The notes beneath the pieces were generated by a model. That model was given only the letters and a program-made list of their open reading frames with translations, searched no databases and was not told where the DNA came from. Positions 18,476 to 29,213 of a DNA stretch of 64,000 nt are shown piece by piece. Source of the DNA: Aliagarivorans marinus DSM 23064 (GTDB lineage: Bacteria > Pseudomonadota > Gammaproteobacteria > Enterobacterales > Celerinatantimonadaceae); assembly GCF_000429485.1 (NCBI RefSeq), contig NZ_KE386909.1, positions 260,371 through 324,370 of the forward strand. The letters run 5' to 3'. The stretch's first letter is position 1. Every line of letters starts with the position of its first letter. Made by a program: the position numbers and the translations under genes.

Positions 18476-18969
18476 TCAAGGCGAACCGTGGCCAGCTGGC
18501 GCAGGATCTGATCGGCGGCCATTACGCGCAGCTCGTCATAGAGCTGTTCACTCTCACGTTGTTTGGCCAATGCCGCCAAGGGGTTGTCCTGAAAGTCGCG
18601 GTGCAGCTGTACGGTGATCGGCTGGCTCTCTTGCTCGGCGACCAGCAGGAAGCTCTCCACCCGATAGCTCATCTCGTACTCGGCGGTTTGACCGTTGGAG
18701 AATAGCGACAGGGTGCGCTTGGTGAGGTTCTCACGGCCCAGCTGTAGTGTCGGTACCCCCTCGCGAGCTTGGTCCAACACTTCAATGTGGCTGAGCTTTA
18801 GTCGCCGTACCACCTCACGGGTGAGCGGGCTGAACTCATCGTAAGAGGAGACATAAATCTGATTCAGCTGTTCATCAATCAGGTAGCTGCCACGGGGCTT
18901 AAAGCCACATGCACTGAGAATCAGTACGCTAAGCAGTGAAGTCAGTAGCAGCTTGCAGGCGTTGCTCAT
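18472..18969 (-). CDS. lptE: LPS-assembly lipoprotein LptE
   Basis: A 165-residue outer-membrane lipoprotein, with lipobox LSAC and Cys21 followed by GFKPRG, the LptE hallmark. It forms the plug of the LptD barrel that inserts lipopolysaccharide into the outer leaflet. It lies between leuS and holA as in E. coli, where it was formerly called rlpB. The hairpin between it and leuS (18990-19010) could reduce read-through from leuS. Confidence 0.93.
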   Translation of the reverse strand: MSNACKLLLTSLLSVLILSACGFKPRGSYLIDEQLNQIYVSSYDEFSPLTREVVRRLKLSHIEVLDQAREGVPTLQLGRENLTKRTLSLFSNGQTAEYEMSYRVESFLLVAEQESQPITVQLHRDFQDNPLAALAKQRESEQLYDELRVMAADQILRQLATVRLE

Positions 18970-18984
18970 ATTCCATTTCCGATA

Positions 18985-19010
18985 AATAAAGGGCGCGAAT
19001 GACGCGCCCT
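18985..19010 (-). terminator. Weak terminator or attenuating hairpin between leuS and lptE
   Basis: On the minus strand AGGGCGCG pairs with CGCGCCCT (stems at 19010-19003 and 18997-18990) and is followed by TTTATTTATC. The hairpin is strong but the T run is interrupted, so partial read-through into lptE is likely. Confidence 0.55.
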
Positions 19011-19065
19011 GTTCAATCTATGTAGCCGTCATACAATACGGCTACTAGCTTACTGGTTATTGCCC

Positions 19066-21648
<2,583 letters not shown>

Positions 21649-21828
21649 TTACTTCCAACCAAGCATCAATTAAAGGGGACTTTGGCGACCACGCGCCACT
21701 AAGATCCGCATAGCATACCAGATGGGCCACGGACGACAACTGCGGCGGGCGGATTAGCGGCCGCTTATGGCGCTTAAATTGACCCGAGCCAGCATCTTGA
21801 CGTTGCCGACAGAATTGAACAGGGAGTT

Positions 21829-21837
21829 TGCTACAAT
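21829..21837 (+). promoter_or_regulatory. Possible extended -10 promoter for the peroxidase-kinase operon
   Basis: TGC-TACAAT is an extended -10 match (TGnTATAAT) about 50 nt before the start codon at 21890. No good -35 lies 17 nt upstream; a TTGACG at 21797 is too far away. It is the best promoter candidate in this gap but weakly supported. Confidence 0.35.
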
Positions 21838-21889
21838 TTCTATTGTCTCATATGTTATTAATAGTCCCGATAAAACAAGGAACTAGGGA

Positions 21890-22984
21890 ATGCCGACTCT
21901 GGCTCGATGGACCGCAATAATGGCGATTATGGTACTCGTCGGGTTCGGCTATGCGCTGCGCTTCTACCAGCAGCACGCCTATGTCTCTAGTTTTCCCCCT
22001 TTGCACTCTGACCACCATCATCATGATGAGCATGCCTACGATGACCATGCTGAGCATGACGATGTCCACCACAACGGCACAGATCACTCGGCAGTCATCA
22101 CCTCTGCACTGGTTAAACCGCTGCATCCGGTGGCTGTAGAAAGCTCGCCCTTGGTGCGCCTAGGCTGGCGCCTGTTCAACGACCCAAAGCTCTCTTCCAA
22201 TGGCGCGGTGAGCTGCGCCAATTGCCACCATCTGGACTCCCATGGCTCCGATCCGCTGCCGCTATCGGTAGGTGTGGGTGGGCTCGGGGAGCGCAACTCG
22301 CTCACCGTATTTAACGTTAGTAACAACCATCGCTTTTTCTGGGATGGCCGCGCCTTGACGCTGCAAGACCAGATGGATGGGCCGGTCCACCACCCCAAGG
22401 AGATGGACAGCAGCTGGGCTGAGATAGTTGAGTACCTGTCTAGCTCGCCCGAGATGAAGCAAGCCTTTGCTCAAGCCGACCTCGCCGATATCGATGAGGC
22501 CTCAGTGAAGCTGGCCCTAACGCGCTTTATGGAGGCGCTGATTACCCCGCCTTCGGCCTTCGACCGCTACCTGCTGGGCGACGAGCAGGCGCTAACGGTT
22601 GCCGCTAAGCAAGGCTGGCAGCACTTCCAGGAGCTTGGCTGTGTGGTCTGCCATCAAGGCGAGAACATCGGCGGCTCGATGCTGCAGCGCTTTGGCTATT
22701 ACAACGACGATGCCATTGGCTCTGATTTGGGGCGCTTCAACGAGACCGGGCTGGAGAGTGACCGTTTTGTGTTTCGGGTGCCCAGCCTACGCAATGTGGC
22801 AAAGACCGCGCCGTATTTTCACGACGGCACCGTCACCGAGCTGGAAGAGGCCATTCGAATTATGGCGCGGGTGCAGCTGGGCATGGAGTTGCAGCCACTG
22901 GTGGTGGTTGAGCTGAGCGCCTTTTTGCACGCCCTCAACTCGGAGCGTCCGGCCATTTTGGAGGTGTTAGAAAATGGCGGGTAA
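21890..22984 (+). CDS. Membrane-anchored di-haem cytochrome c peroxidase-like protein
   Basis: A 364-residue CcpA/MauG-type protein. An uncleaved N-terminal helix (about 8-23) is followed by a histidine-rich linker (11 His in residues 39-66) and two haem-c motifs, CANCH at 109-113 and CVVCH at 251-255. The late segment RVPSLRNVAKTAPYFHDGT is typical of bacterial di-haem peroxidases. Known relatives reduce H2O2 in the periplasm using cytochrome electrons. The linker could bind metal (inference). It overlaps the downstream hybrid kinase by 11 nt, so the two are translationally coupled. The pair is inserted between leuS and ybeL, neighbours in E. coli. The start has an AAGGA site 6-11 nt upstream. 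Confidence 0.88.
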   Translation: MPTLARWTAIMAIMVLVGFGYALRFYQQHAYVSSFPPLHSDHHHHDEHAYDDHAEHDDVHHNGTDHSAVITSALVKPLHPVAVESSPLVRLGWRLFNDPKLSSNGAVSCANCHHLDSHGSDPLPLSVGVGGLGERNSLTVFNVSNNHRFFWDGRALTLQDQMDGPVHHPKEMDSSWAEIVEYLSSSPEMKQAFAQADLADIDEASVKLALTRFMEALITPPSAFDRYLLGDEQALTVAAKQGWQHFQELGCVVCHQGENIGGSMLQRFGYYNDDAIGSDLGRFNETGLESDRFVFRVPSLRNVAKTAPYFHDGTVTELEEAIRIMARVQLGMELQPLVVVELSAFLHALNSERPAILEVLENGG

Positions 22985-25457
22985 GTTCAGCCAGCTCAAG
23001 ATGCTGTTGATATTGGCTATCAGCCTTTGTCTGCTGGCGATTGGCGCAGCCGACTTAAAACGGCGGCTCGCGATTACCTACCAGAGCGCTAGTGTCGAAA
23101 TCGGTCATGCCCTACTCAGTGAGCGAGACCGTATCCTAGCGCATCAAATAGAAGCTTCCACTCCGGCCCTTGAGCTTTCCAGCAACCTGGTGGCAATCCA
23201 GCTGCGTGCCCGTGAAGCCAAGCAGCACCTGGAGAAGGTCATCAATTCGCGCTTTGGTAGGCTCTTGTTCGATGAACATCAGTGGCATCGTATCAAGCAA
23301 ACCTACTACGGCGAGACCTACAAGCTGCTGGAGGAGATGGAGAACAATATTCGTCTCAATGTTGCCCGCACTTTTTTAGAGCGGAATATTCATAACCTAC
23401 TGTTGGTAGACTCAGCCAAACCCGACGGCAAGTTAGCTGATATCCCCATGCTCACCGAGATGTTGCAACACACTGCGGGCAATCAAGGTGATGATTCCGC
23501 GCAAACGCTGCAGCGCTATGTCGGGTTGTATCAGCAGCTGAAGCAATCCCAAAGTGACAGCAATCAAATCTTGCTCAGCGAAAACCTGGTTCGCTTGATA
23601 GATGAAAACGAGCACTTCTGGTTCGATATAGTGGCGAGTTCCTCCAACGATGTGGACTTAGCCCTAGCGCTAACTTTATTAATGCTGTTCATCTACCTGC
23701 TGGTCGACAACCGCGAGCGGCTGCTGCTGATTAGCGGCACCCTGGGCAAACTAGAGCAGCGCACTAAAGAGGCCGATGCTGCTAACGAGGCCAAGTCGCT
23801 GTTCTTGGCCTCGATGAGTCATGAACTGCGCACCCCGCTCAATGGCGTGCTGGGTATCGCTCAGGTGATGGCCTCCGGCGAGTGCAGTGCTAAGCAGCAG
23901 CGCGAGTATCTGGATGTGATCCTGGAGTCGGGCAACCATCTTATGGCTATCCTCAACGACATCCTCGACTTCTCGAAAGTGGAGCAAAATCGTCTCGAGT
24001 TAGAACAGGTGCCGTTTACCCTTAAGGCGCTGCTATCGCCCATCCACAGCACCTTTAGCTCGCTGGCTGAAGAGAAGCATTTGACCCTGCAGTTCAACGT
24101 GGATGTAGATGAGCAGTATTGCTACCTCGGCGATGCGGCGCGGCTGCGCCAAGTGGTCTACAACCTGCTGAGCAACGCCATCAAGTTTACTGAACGGGGC
24201 GAAGTGCTGTTTACGGTATCGTCTGGGGTAATGGTTGGGAATAAGCGCACGTTGAACTTTGTGATTAAAGACAGCGGCATTGGCATCCCAAGCGACCGAC
24301 TGGATTCTATCTTCGACCCCTTCGTACAGGCTGAAGGCTCCACTACCCGCCGCTTTGGTGGCACCGGGCTGGGGCTAGCGATTGTGCGCCGCCTGATAGT
24401 GATGATGAACGGCGAGATAAGCGTGACCAGTGAGCCGGGCGTAGGCAGTGAGTTCCACTTCTCGGTGGCACTACCCGAACTGCCCAAAGAGCAACTGCAG
24501 CAGCGCAGTTTAGATGTGCAGGTGCTGCCGCAAGGGCTGTCGATACTGGTGGTAGAAGATAATCGGGTAAATGCCATGGTGATGACCAAGTTCTGCCAGC
24601 GTCTCGGCCATCGCTGCTCGGTGGTCGAGAACGGCCGCTTGGCGCTGGAGATACTGGCAGAGCGGCCCTTTGACTTGATCATCATGGACAACCATATGCC
24701 GGAGATGAATGGCGTCGATGCCACACGCGCGATTCGCCAGCAACTGGGCTTGGACATCCTCATTTTCGCGTGTACCGCCGATGTGTTTGAGCAAGCCCGC
24801 GATGAGTTTATTGAGGCCGGCGCCAACCATATCCTGACCAAACCGCTGCAAGAAACGGCCTTTAGTGAGGCGCTGGCGCTATTTAGCGACCGGCTGCCCA
24901 GCAATGAAGACTTGCCGGTCTTGGCGGACAGCGATGAGCAACCTGAGGCAGAGAGTCTCAGCAAAGATGATATCGCAGCGCTTGATAGCTTCGCTGATGA
25001 GGATGCGTTCTTTAGTAATGGGGACTTAGTTGATAGCGACGCCCAGGTAGACAACAACGTGCTGCTAGACAGTGAAACGCAGCAAAGCGCACCAAACGAT
25101 GACAGCGAGCCGCTTCCCGAGGACCAGCTTACCTGGCAGGTGCTCATGGACATCGCCGATCAAGAGGCCGATATCGCGCTTGAGCTGGCTGAGGCGATTG
25201 TTATCAGCTTCGACGAGTATCTAGGCCAACTAGAGCCTGCATTCGAGCAGCGCGATTGGGAGCTGCTACATCGCATCGCCCACTCGATTAAAGGCAGCGC
25301 TGGTAACTTCGCCCTCGACTACCTCAGCCACTGCGCCAGTGAGGTGGTGGATGCAGCGATTGGCGAGGCCTTGACTGAGCCGCAGTTGCAGGCCTTTATC
25401 GCCTTAGTGGAGGAGAATCGGCAGGTTGCTCAGGGGCTAATCGACCAGCATCGCTAG
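22974..25457 (+). CDS. Hybrid sensor histidine kinase (HisKA-HATPase-REC-Hpt)
   Basis: An 827-residue tripartite phosphorelay kinase. Helix 1 (about 10-26) and helix 2 (about 226-243) bracket a ~200-residue helical periplasmic sensor of no recognised family. Then come HisKA with H283 in SMSHELRTPLNGV, HATPase_c (NLLSNAIKFTE, DSGIGIP, GGTGLGLAIV), a receiver with D572 in LIIMDNHMPEMNG, an acidic Ser/Asp-rich linker, and an Hpt domain with H770 in RIAHSIKGSAGN. The layout resembles ArcB/BarA-class kinases, so an unlinked response regulator is expected; none lies nearby. The coupled upstream peroxidase suggests a periplasmic redox or peroxide input (inference). A ribosome site GAGGTG precedes the ATG inside the peroxidase gene. 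A MITE-like element begins 3 nt after the stop. Confidence 0.93.
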   Translation: MAGKFSQLKMLLILAISLCLLAIGAADLKRRLAITYQSASVEIGHALLSERDRILAHQIEASTPALELSSNLVAIQLRAREAKQHLEKVINSRFGRLLFDEHQWHRIKQTYYGETYKLLEEMENNIRLNVARTFLERNIHNLLLVDSAKPDGKLADIPMLTEMLQHTAGNQGDDSAQTLQRYVGLYQQLKQSQSDSNQILLSENLVRLIDENEHFWFDIVASSSNDVDLALALTLLMLFIYLLVDNRERLLLISGTLGKLEQRTKEADAANEAKSLFLASMSHELRTPLNGVLGIAQVMASGECSAKQQREYLDVILESGNHLMAILNDILDFSKVEQNRLELEQVPFTLKALLSPIHSTFSSLAEEKHLTLQFNVDVDEQYCYLGDAARLRQVVYNLLSNAIKFTERGEVLFTVSSGVMVGNKRTLNFVIKDSGIGIPSDRLDSIFDPFVQAEGSTTRRFGGTGLGLAIVRRLIVMMNGEISVTSEPGVGSEFHFSVALPELPKEQLQQRSLDVQVLPQGLSILVVEDNRVNAMVMTKFCQRLGHRCSVVENGRLALEILAERPFDLIIMDNHMPEMNGVDATRAIRQQLGLDILIFACTADVFEQARDEFIEAGANHILTKPLQETAFSEALALFSDRLPSNEDLPVLADSDEQPEAESLSKDDIAALDSFADEDAFFSNGDLVDSDAQVDNNVLLDSETQQSAPNDDSEPLPEDQLTWQVLMDIADQEADIALELAEAIVISFDEYLGQLEPAFEQRDWELLHRIAHSIKGSAGNFALDYLSHCASEVVDAAIGEALTEPQLQAFIALVEENRQVAQGLIDQHR

Positions 25458-25459
25458 TG

Positions 25460-25620
25460 ATACCAATCTACATAAGTAACTGATCATTCTTGCTGGTTAA
25501 AATCATTGATGACAGCGTCAACCCTCTTGTAATTAGTCCACTAGTTACGGCAAGCGCCTCCTTGTCCTCAATGATTTTCTCTGCGCAATATCTGAATCAT
25601 TAACTTATCCAGATTGGTAT
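25460..25620. repeat. MITE-like element, copy 2 (161 bp)
   Basis: Same family and orientation as 190-349, with ends ATACCAATCTACATAAGTAA and the complement of ATACCAATCTGGATAAGTTA. It fills almost the whole gap between the kinase stop (25457) and the ybeL gene. Its right end supplies a TATAAC string (25618-25623) that could serve as a -10 for ybeL; this is inference only. Confidence 0.85.
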
Positions 25621-25698
25621 AACTTGTTGGACAGCGCACAGCACAATACTCGGCTGGCAGCTATTCTTGAGAAGGTAAGGCGCAGTCAGGAGGAAGCG

Positions 25699-26199
25699 AT
25701 GCCCAAACGGATTAAAGCCTATCAAGCGTTTGTTGAGGACCTGTCTAAGCGTCTGCAGCAAGCCGGTAAGATCAGCCAAGAAGAGTTATCTCACCTTATC
25801 GACACCACCCAAAAGTACATGCAGGCGGCCAGCGATCTGACCAAGGACGAGTGGCAGATGATCGCCAACTATGTGCGGCGTGACCTCAGTGATTGGCAAG
25901 ACGACAACCGCCGCGCCTTTGAAGGCTCACCGGGAATGCGGCTACTTAGCGACAGCATCTGGCACTGGCTGGCCAAGATGAGCGATACCACTCGGGTGGA
26001 GTGGCACGAGCTACTCGGCGATTTACAGCATCAAGGGGTCTACCAGCAAGGCGAGCTGGTGGGGCTGGGCACGGTGGAGTGCACCGAGTGCGGGACCAAA
26101 CGGGCTGTGTGGCACCCAGAGTTACTGGCTGCCTGCAGCAACTGCGGCGGTACCCAGTTCTATCGTCTGCCACCTTCAGCCGAGCCGATGCAGGAGTAA
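25699..26199 (+). CDS. ybeL: Zinc-ribbon protein YbeL (DUF1451)
   Basis: A 166-residue protein matching E. coli YbeL: an amphipathic helical N-terminal half, the middle segment VEWHELLGDLQHQGVYQQGE, and a C-terminal zinc ribbon with CTEC and CSNC cysteine pairs about 18 residues apart. Function is unknown. I choose the ATG at 25699 because AGGAGGA lies 4 nt upstream. A TTG-initiated extension back to 25624 would begin right at the MITE edge and has no ribosome site. The position beside leuS is conserved apart from the inserted peroxidase-kinase pair. Confidence 0.92.
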   Translation: MPKRIKAYQAFVEDLSKRLQQAGKISQEELSHLIDTTQKYMQAASDLTKDEWQMIANYVRRDLSDWQDDNRRAFEGSPGMRLLSDSIWHWLAKMSDTTRVEWHELLGDLQHQGVYQQGELVGLGTVECTECGTKRAVWHPELLAACSNCGGTQFYRLPPSAEPMQE

Positions 26200-26233
26200 T
26201 TGTAGGAATAGCAGAAAACGATGAGTGACAGTC

Positions 26234-26265
26234 AACGAGCGGGCTTGCCCGCTCGTTGTCGTTTT
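26234..26265. terminator. Terminator between ybeL and lnt
   Basis: A 10-bp stem AACGAGCGGG/CCCGCTCGTT with a 4-nt loop is followed on the plus strand by GTCGTTTT. It ends convergently transcribed ybeL and overlaps the lnt stop codon. Confidence 0.75.
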
Positions 26266-27817
26266 AGCGAAACAGGCGAGTTTGCTTTCGCCCGCCTAAC
26301 AGCAAACTGGAGGCGGCGAGCGCCATCAGTAGCCACAGCGGCCAACGACCGAATTGCTGGTAGGGCGTGCTACCGGTGGCAGGCGTTAGGCTAGCTGAGC
26401 CACTTACCTGAGTGTAAGGCTCCAGCAGCATGTCAATTTCACCCCATTTGTTAATGATTACGCTCATGCCGGTGTTGGTGGCGCGGGCAATCGGCCGCCC
26501 GAACTCCACCGCGCGCATCTGGGCAATCTCCAGATGCTGCCATGGGCCGATGGAGGTGCCAAACCAGCCATCGTTACTGACGGTGATAATCGCATCGGTC
26601 TGCTCGCTAAACTGACCGCGCAGCAGCTCACCAAAGGCGATCTCGTAGCAGATGGCAGCCAGCCAGGCGTGGCCGTTAACCTGCAGGTTGGGCTGGGTTG
26701 CGCTGCCACGGTCAAACGATGACATCGGCAGGTTGAAGAAGGGTGCCAGCGGTCTGAGCAAATCCTCAAAGGGAACAAACTCGCCAATCGGCAGCAGGTG
26801 ATTCTTGTAGTAGCGATTGGGGCTTTCAAACACATAGCCACGTGGGTCGTCATCGTTGAAGCGACCAAGTGTGATCAAGGCGTTGTAGTACTCATCGCTT
26901 TGCAGGTCGTGGCTGATAACGCCAGTAATCAGCGCCTGCTGATTGGCCAGCAGCTCCTCATTGAGCGGATGGAGGAAGTCCAGCACCTCGTACTCCAATG
27001 CAGCAATCGCCGACTCCGGCCAGATGATCACATCGGCCTCGGGGAAGGCGAAGGTGGCCTGCTGGTAGAGATTGAGAGTTGGCCAGCGGTACTCCGGTAG
27101 CCACTTGATGTTTAAGTCGATATTGCCCTGCACCAAGGCCACCTCAATGGCTTCTTGGTCTTCGGTCCAATCAATGCCTTTGAGCTGGTGGCCACCGAGC
27201 AGAGTGGCGGCAATCACCAGCGCTGCCAGCAGCCGCTTAGCGTTGCTGCCAACCGCCAGCAGCACAAGGCTATTGGCCAGCAGCATCACCAGCCAGGTAA
27301 CCAAAAATACCCCGCCGATCGCCGCTACGCCTGAGAGGGGCGAGTCGATTTGACTGTAGCCAAACTGCAGCCACGGGAAGCCCGTGAGTACCCACGAGCG
27401 CAGCCATTCTGCGAACAACCAACAGCCGGGCAACCAAACCAATAAGAACAGCGTCTTACGCGGTCCACGCCAGCGCGCTGCCAGCCAGCAGGCCAGCGCC
27501 GGATAGAGCGACAGGTAGGCCGCCAATAGCGCCATTAGTGCCAAGCTGGCAATCAGCGGCATACCGCCAAACTGCGCCATCGACACATGCACCCAGTTGA
27601 TGCCATAGCCAAACCAACCGAGGCCGTAACAAAAGCCCAGCAAGAAGGGGCGCTGAGAGCGAAGCATCAGCGCCGACAGTCCAGCAAAGGAGAGCAGCAT
27701 CAACGGCCAGTAGCCATAGGGGGCAAAGGCAAAGGGCGCCATCAACCCCAGCAATAGCGCCAGAAGCAAAGGCGCCATGGGCTTACGCGGCTTACGGCCG
27801 AACATGCTAGCAGACAT
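26264..27817 (-). CDS. lnt: Apolipoprotein N-acyltransferase
   Basis: A 517-residue inner-membrane enzyme that adds the third acyl chain to lipoproteins. About six hydrophobic helices are followed by a nitrilase-like periplasmic domain with the catalytic triad E268 (IIWPESAI), K338 (RYYKNHLLPIGE) and C390 (AAICYEIAFGE), nearly the E. coli numbering. It would mature the lipoproteins in this window (RlpA, LptE, LolB, NlpI, MltC). It lies 8 nt after corC. The last ~20 residues form a C-terminal membrane segment. Confidence 0.97.
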   Translation of the reverse strand: MSASMFGRKPRKPMAPLLLALLLGLMAPFAFAPYGYWPLMLLSFAGLSALMLRSQRPFLLGFCYGLGWFGYGINWVHVSMAQFGGMPLIASLALMALLAAYLSLYPALACWLAARWRGPRKTLFLLVWLPGCWLFAEWLRSWVLTGFPWLQFGYSQIDSPLSGVAAIGGVFLVTWLVMLLANSLVLLAVGSNAKRLLAALVIAATLLGGHQLKGIDWTEDQEAIEVALVQGNIDLNIKWLPEYRWPTLNLYQQATFAFPEADVIIWPESAIAALEYEVLDFLHPLNEELLANQQALITGVISHDLQSDEYYNALITLGRFNDDDPRGYVFESPNRYYKNHLLPIGEFVPFEDLLRPLAPFFNLPMSSFDRGSATQPNLQVNGHAWLAAICYEIAFGELLRGQFSEQTDAIITVSNDGWFGTSIGPWQHLEIAQMRAVEFGRPIARATNTGMSVIINKWGEIDMLLEPYTQVSGSASLTPATGSTPYQQFGRWPLWLLMALAASSLLLGGRKQTRLFR

Positions 27818-27825
27818 AGGGTGGG

Positions 27826-28710
27826 TTATTCCTGAACGTGCAGACCCGGAATATTTGCCTCGTCAACGGTTACCTGCAGCTGCAGCAAACGTCGCCGACT
27901 GGCAGACCGAACCTTGAATTGAAATGAATCGATGGTGATGGTTTCACCAGCATCGGGCAGATGGCCAAAGGCCAAGGTGACCAACCCGCCTACGGTGTCG
28001 ACTTCTTCGTCGCTGAGTTCACAGCCGAAGTAGTCGTTGAAGTCGTCGATCTCGGTGAGGGCGTTCACCGCAAAGGTCTTCTCGGTGATCTTGCGGATAT
28101 CTTCCTGCAAGCTGCTCTCTTTGGCGAACTCGTCTTCGATATCGCCAACGATCAGCTCCAGAATATCCTCAATGGTCACCAGCCCCGATACCCCGCCAAA
28201 CTCGTCTACCACAATCGCCATGTGGTAGCGCTCGGAGCGAAACTCTTTGAGTAGCTTGTCGATGCGCTTGCTTTCTGGCACCACCACCGCCGGGCGCAAT
28301 ATCTCGCTCAGTGGCTTGGTGGCATCATCTTGATTAAAGGCGTAGGGCAGCAGGTCTTTGGCCAGCAAGACCCCTTCGATATGGTCTTTGTCCTCGTTGA
28401 TCACTGGGAAGCGTGAGTGACGGGCTTGGATAAGTAAAGGGACGGTTTCTTCGATGGTTTGATTGACATCGACGGTGACCATTTGCGAGCGCGGGATCAT
28501 GATGTCGCGCACTCGCTGGTTAGAGACGTCTAATACGCCTTCAATCATCTCTTTGGTGTTGTGATCGATAAGGGAGCGCTCGTTGGCTTCCTGGATCACT
28601 TCGACTAGCTCTTCTTTGGATTGCGGCTCGCCTTGTACTAGCTGCATCAGTCTACTGATCCAGCCTTTTTTAGCCGAGCCGTTGCTCGAGTGGGGGTTGT
28701 CGTCGCTCAT
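27826..28710 (-). CDS. corC: CBS-domain protein CorC/YbeX
   Basis: A 294-residue cytosolic protein with two CBS domains (from DIMIPRSQMVTVDVNQ to about residue 195; VVDEFGGVSGLVTIEDILE is the second) and a C-terminal CorC_HlyC domain containing EVDTVGGLVTLAFGHLP. It is associated with Mg2+/Co2+ efflux, and in E. coli with ribosome maturation alongside YbeY and YbeZ, its neighbours here. It lacks the membrane DUF21 domain, as do other short CorC proteins. Confidence 0.95.
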   Translation of the reverse strand: MSDDNPHSSNGSAKKGWISRLMQLVQGEPQSKEELVEVIQEANERSLIDHNTKEMIEGVLDVSNQRVRDIMIPRSQMVTVDVNQTIEETVPLLIQARHSRFPVINEDKDHIEGVLLAKDLLPYAFNQDDATKPLSEILRPAVVVPESKRIDKLLKEFRSERYHMAIVVDEFGGVSGLVTIEDILELIVGDIEDEFAKESSLQEDIRKITEKTFAVNALTEIDDFNDYFGCELSDEEVDTVGGLVTLAFGHLPDAGETITIDSFQFKVRSASRRRLLQLQVTVDEANIPGLHVQE

Positions 28711-28725
28711 TGTCTTTTAGTTAAG

Positions 28726-29175
28726 TTAATTATAAGGATCCGCTATGCCAAGCTTGGCCAGCAACGCGATTTCCATGCTTTCCATCTGCTCTGCCTGCTG
28801 ATCATCGATATGATCATAACCTAGCAGATGTAAGGCGCCATGCACAAGCATATGCGACCAATGGTCTAGGGCGGTTTTTCCCTGCTGTTCTGCTTCCCTT
28901 TCAACCACTTGACGACAAATCACTAGGTCGCCAATCAGCGGCAGTTCAATGCCCGGAGGCCCTTCAAAGGGAAAGCTCAACACATTGGTGGGCTTGTCCT
29001 TGTCGCGGTACTGATGATTGAGCGACTGGCTTTCAGCCTCGTCTACAATCCGCACCGTTAGCTCAGCCTCGGGCTTGAGCTCGCTCAATGCGGTGTCCAG
29101 TACCTGTTGCAGAACGTCCTGCGCGGGTAGCCCCTCGCTGGACTCACAAGCAATCTGTAGATCAAGTTCTACCAT
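28726..29175 (-). CDS. ybeY: Endoribonuclease YbeY (rRNA maturation)
   Basis: A 149-residue zinc-dependent RNase with the family motif [11 protein letters not shown], whose three histidines bind the metal. It acts in 16S rRNA 3'-end maturation and ribosome quality control. It is placed between ybeZ (38-nt gap) and corC (15-nt gap), the conserved ybeZYX order. The N-terminal beta segment ELDLQIACE and the [11 protein letters not shown] loop are also typical. Confidence 0.97.
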   Translation of the reverse strand: MVELDLQIACESSEGLPAQDVLQQVLDTALSELKPEAELTVRIVDEAESQSLNHQYRDKDKPTNVLSFPFEGPPGIELPLIGDLVICRQVVEREAEQQGKTALDHWSHMLVHGALHLLGYDHIDDQQAEQMESMEIALLAKLGIADPYN

Positions 29176-29213
29176 TGTTACAGTTCTACCTTCGTTTCAG
29201 TGCCATCATCGCG

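Noticed and set aside
21797-21837. Classical sigma-70 promoter TTGACG/TACAAT before the peroxidase gene
   Set aside because: The spacer would be 29 nt, far too long; only an extended -10 reading is plausible.
25624-25698. TTG-initiated N-terminal extension of YbeL
   Set aside because: No ribosome site, begins at the MITE edge, while ATG 25699 has an excellent AGGAGGA and matches family length.
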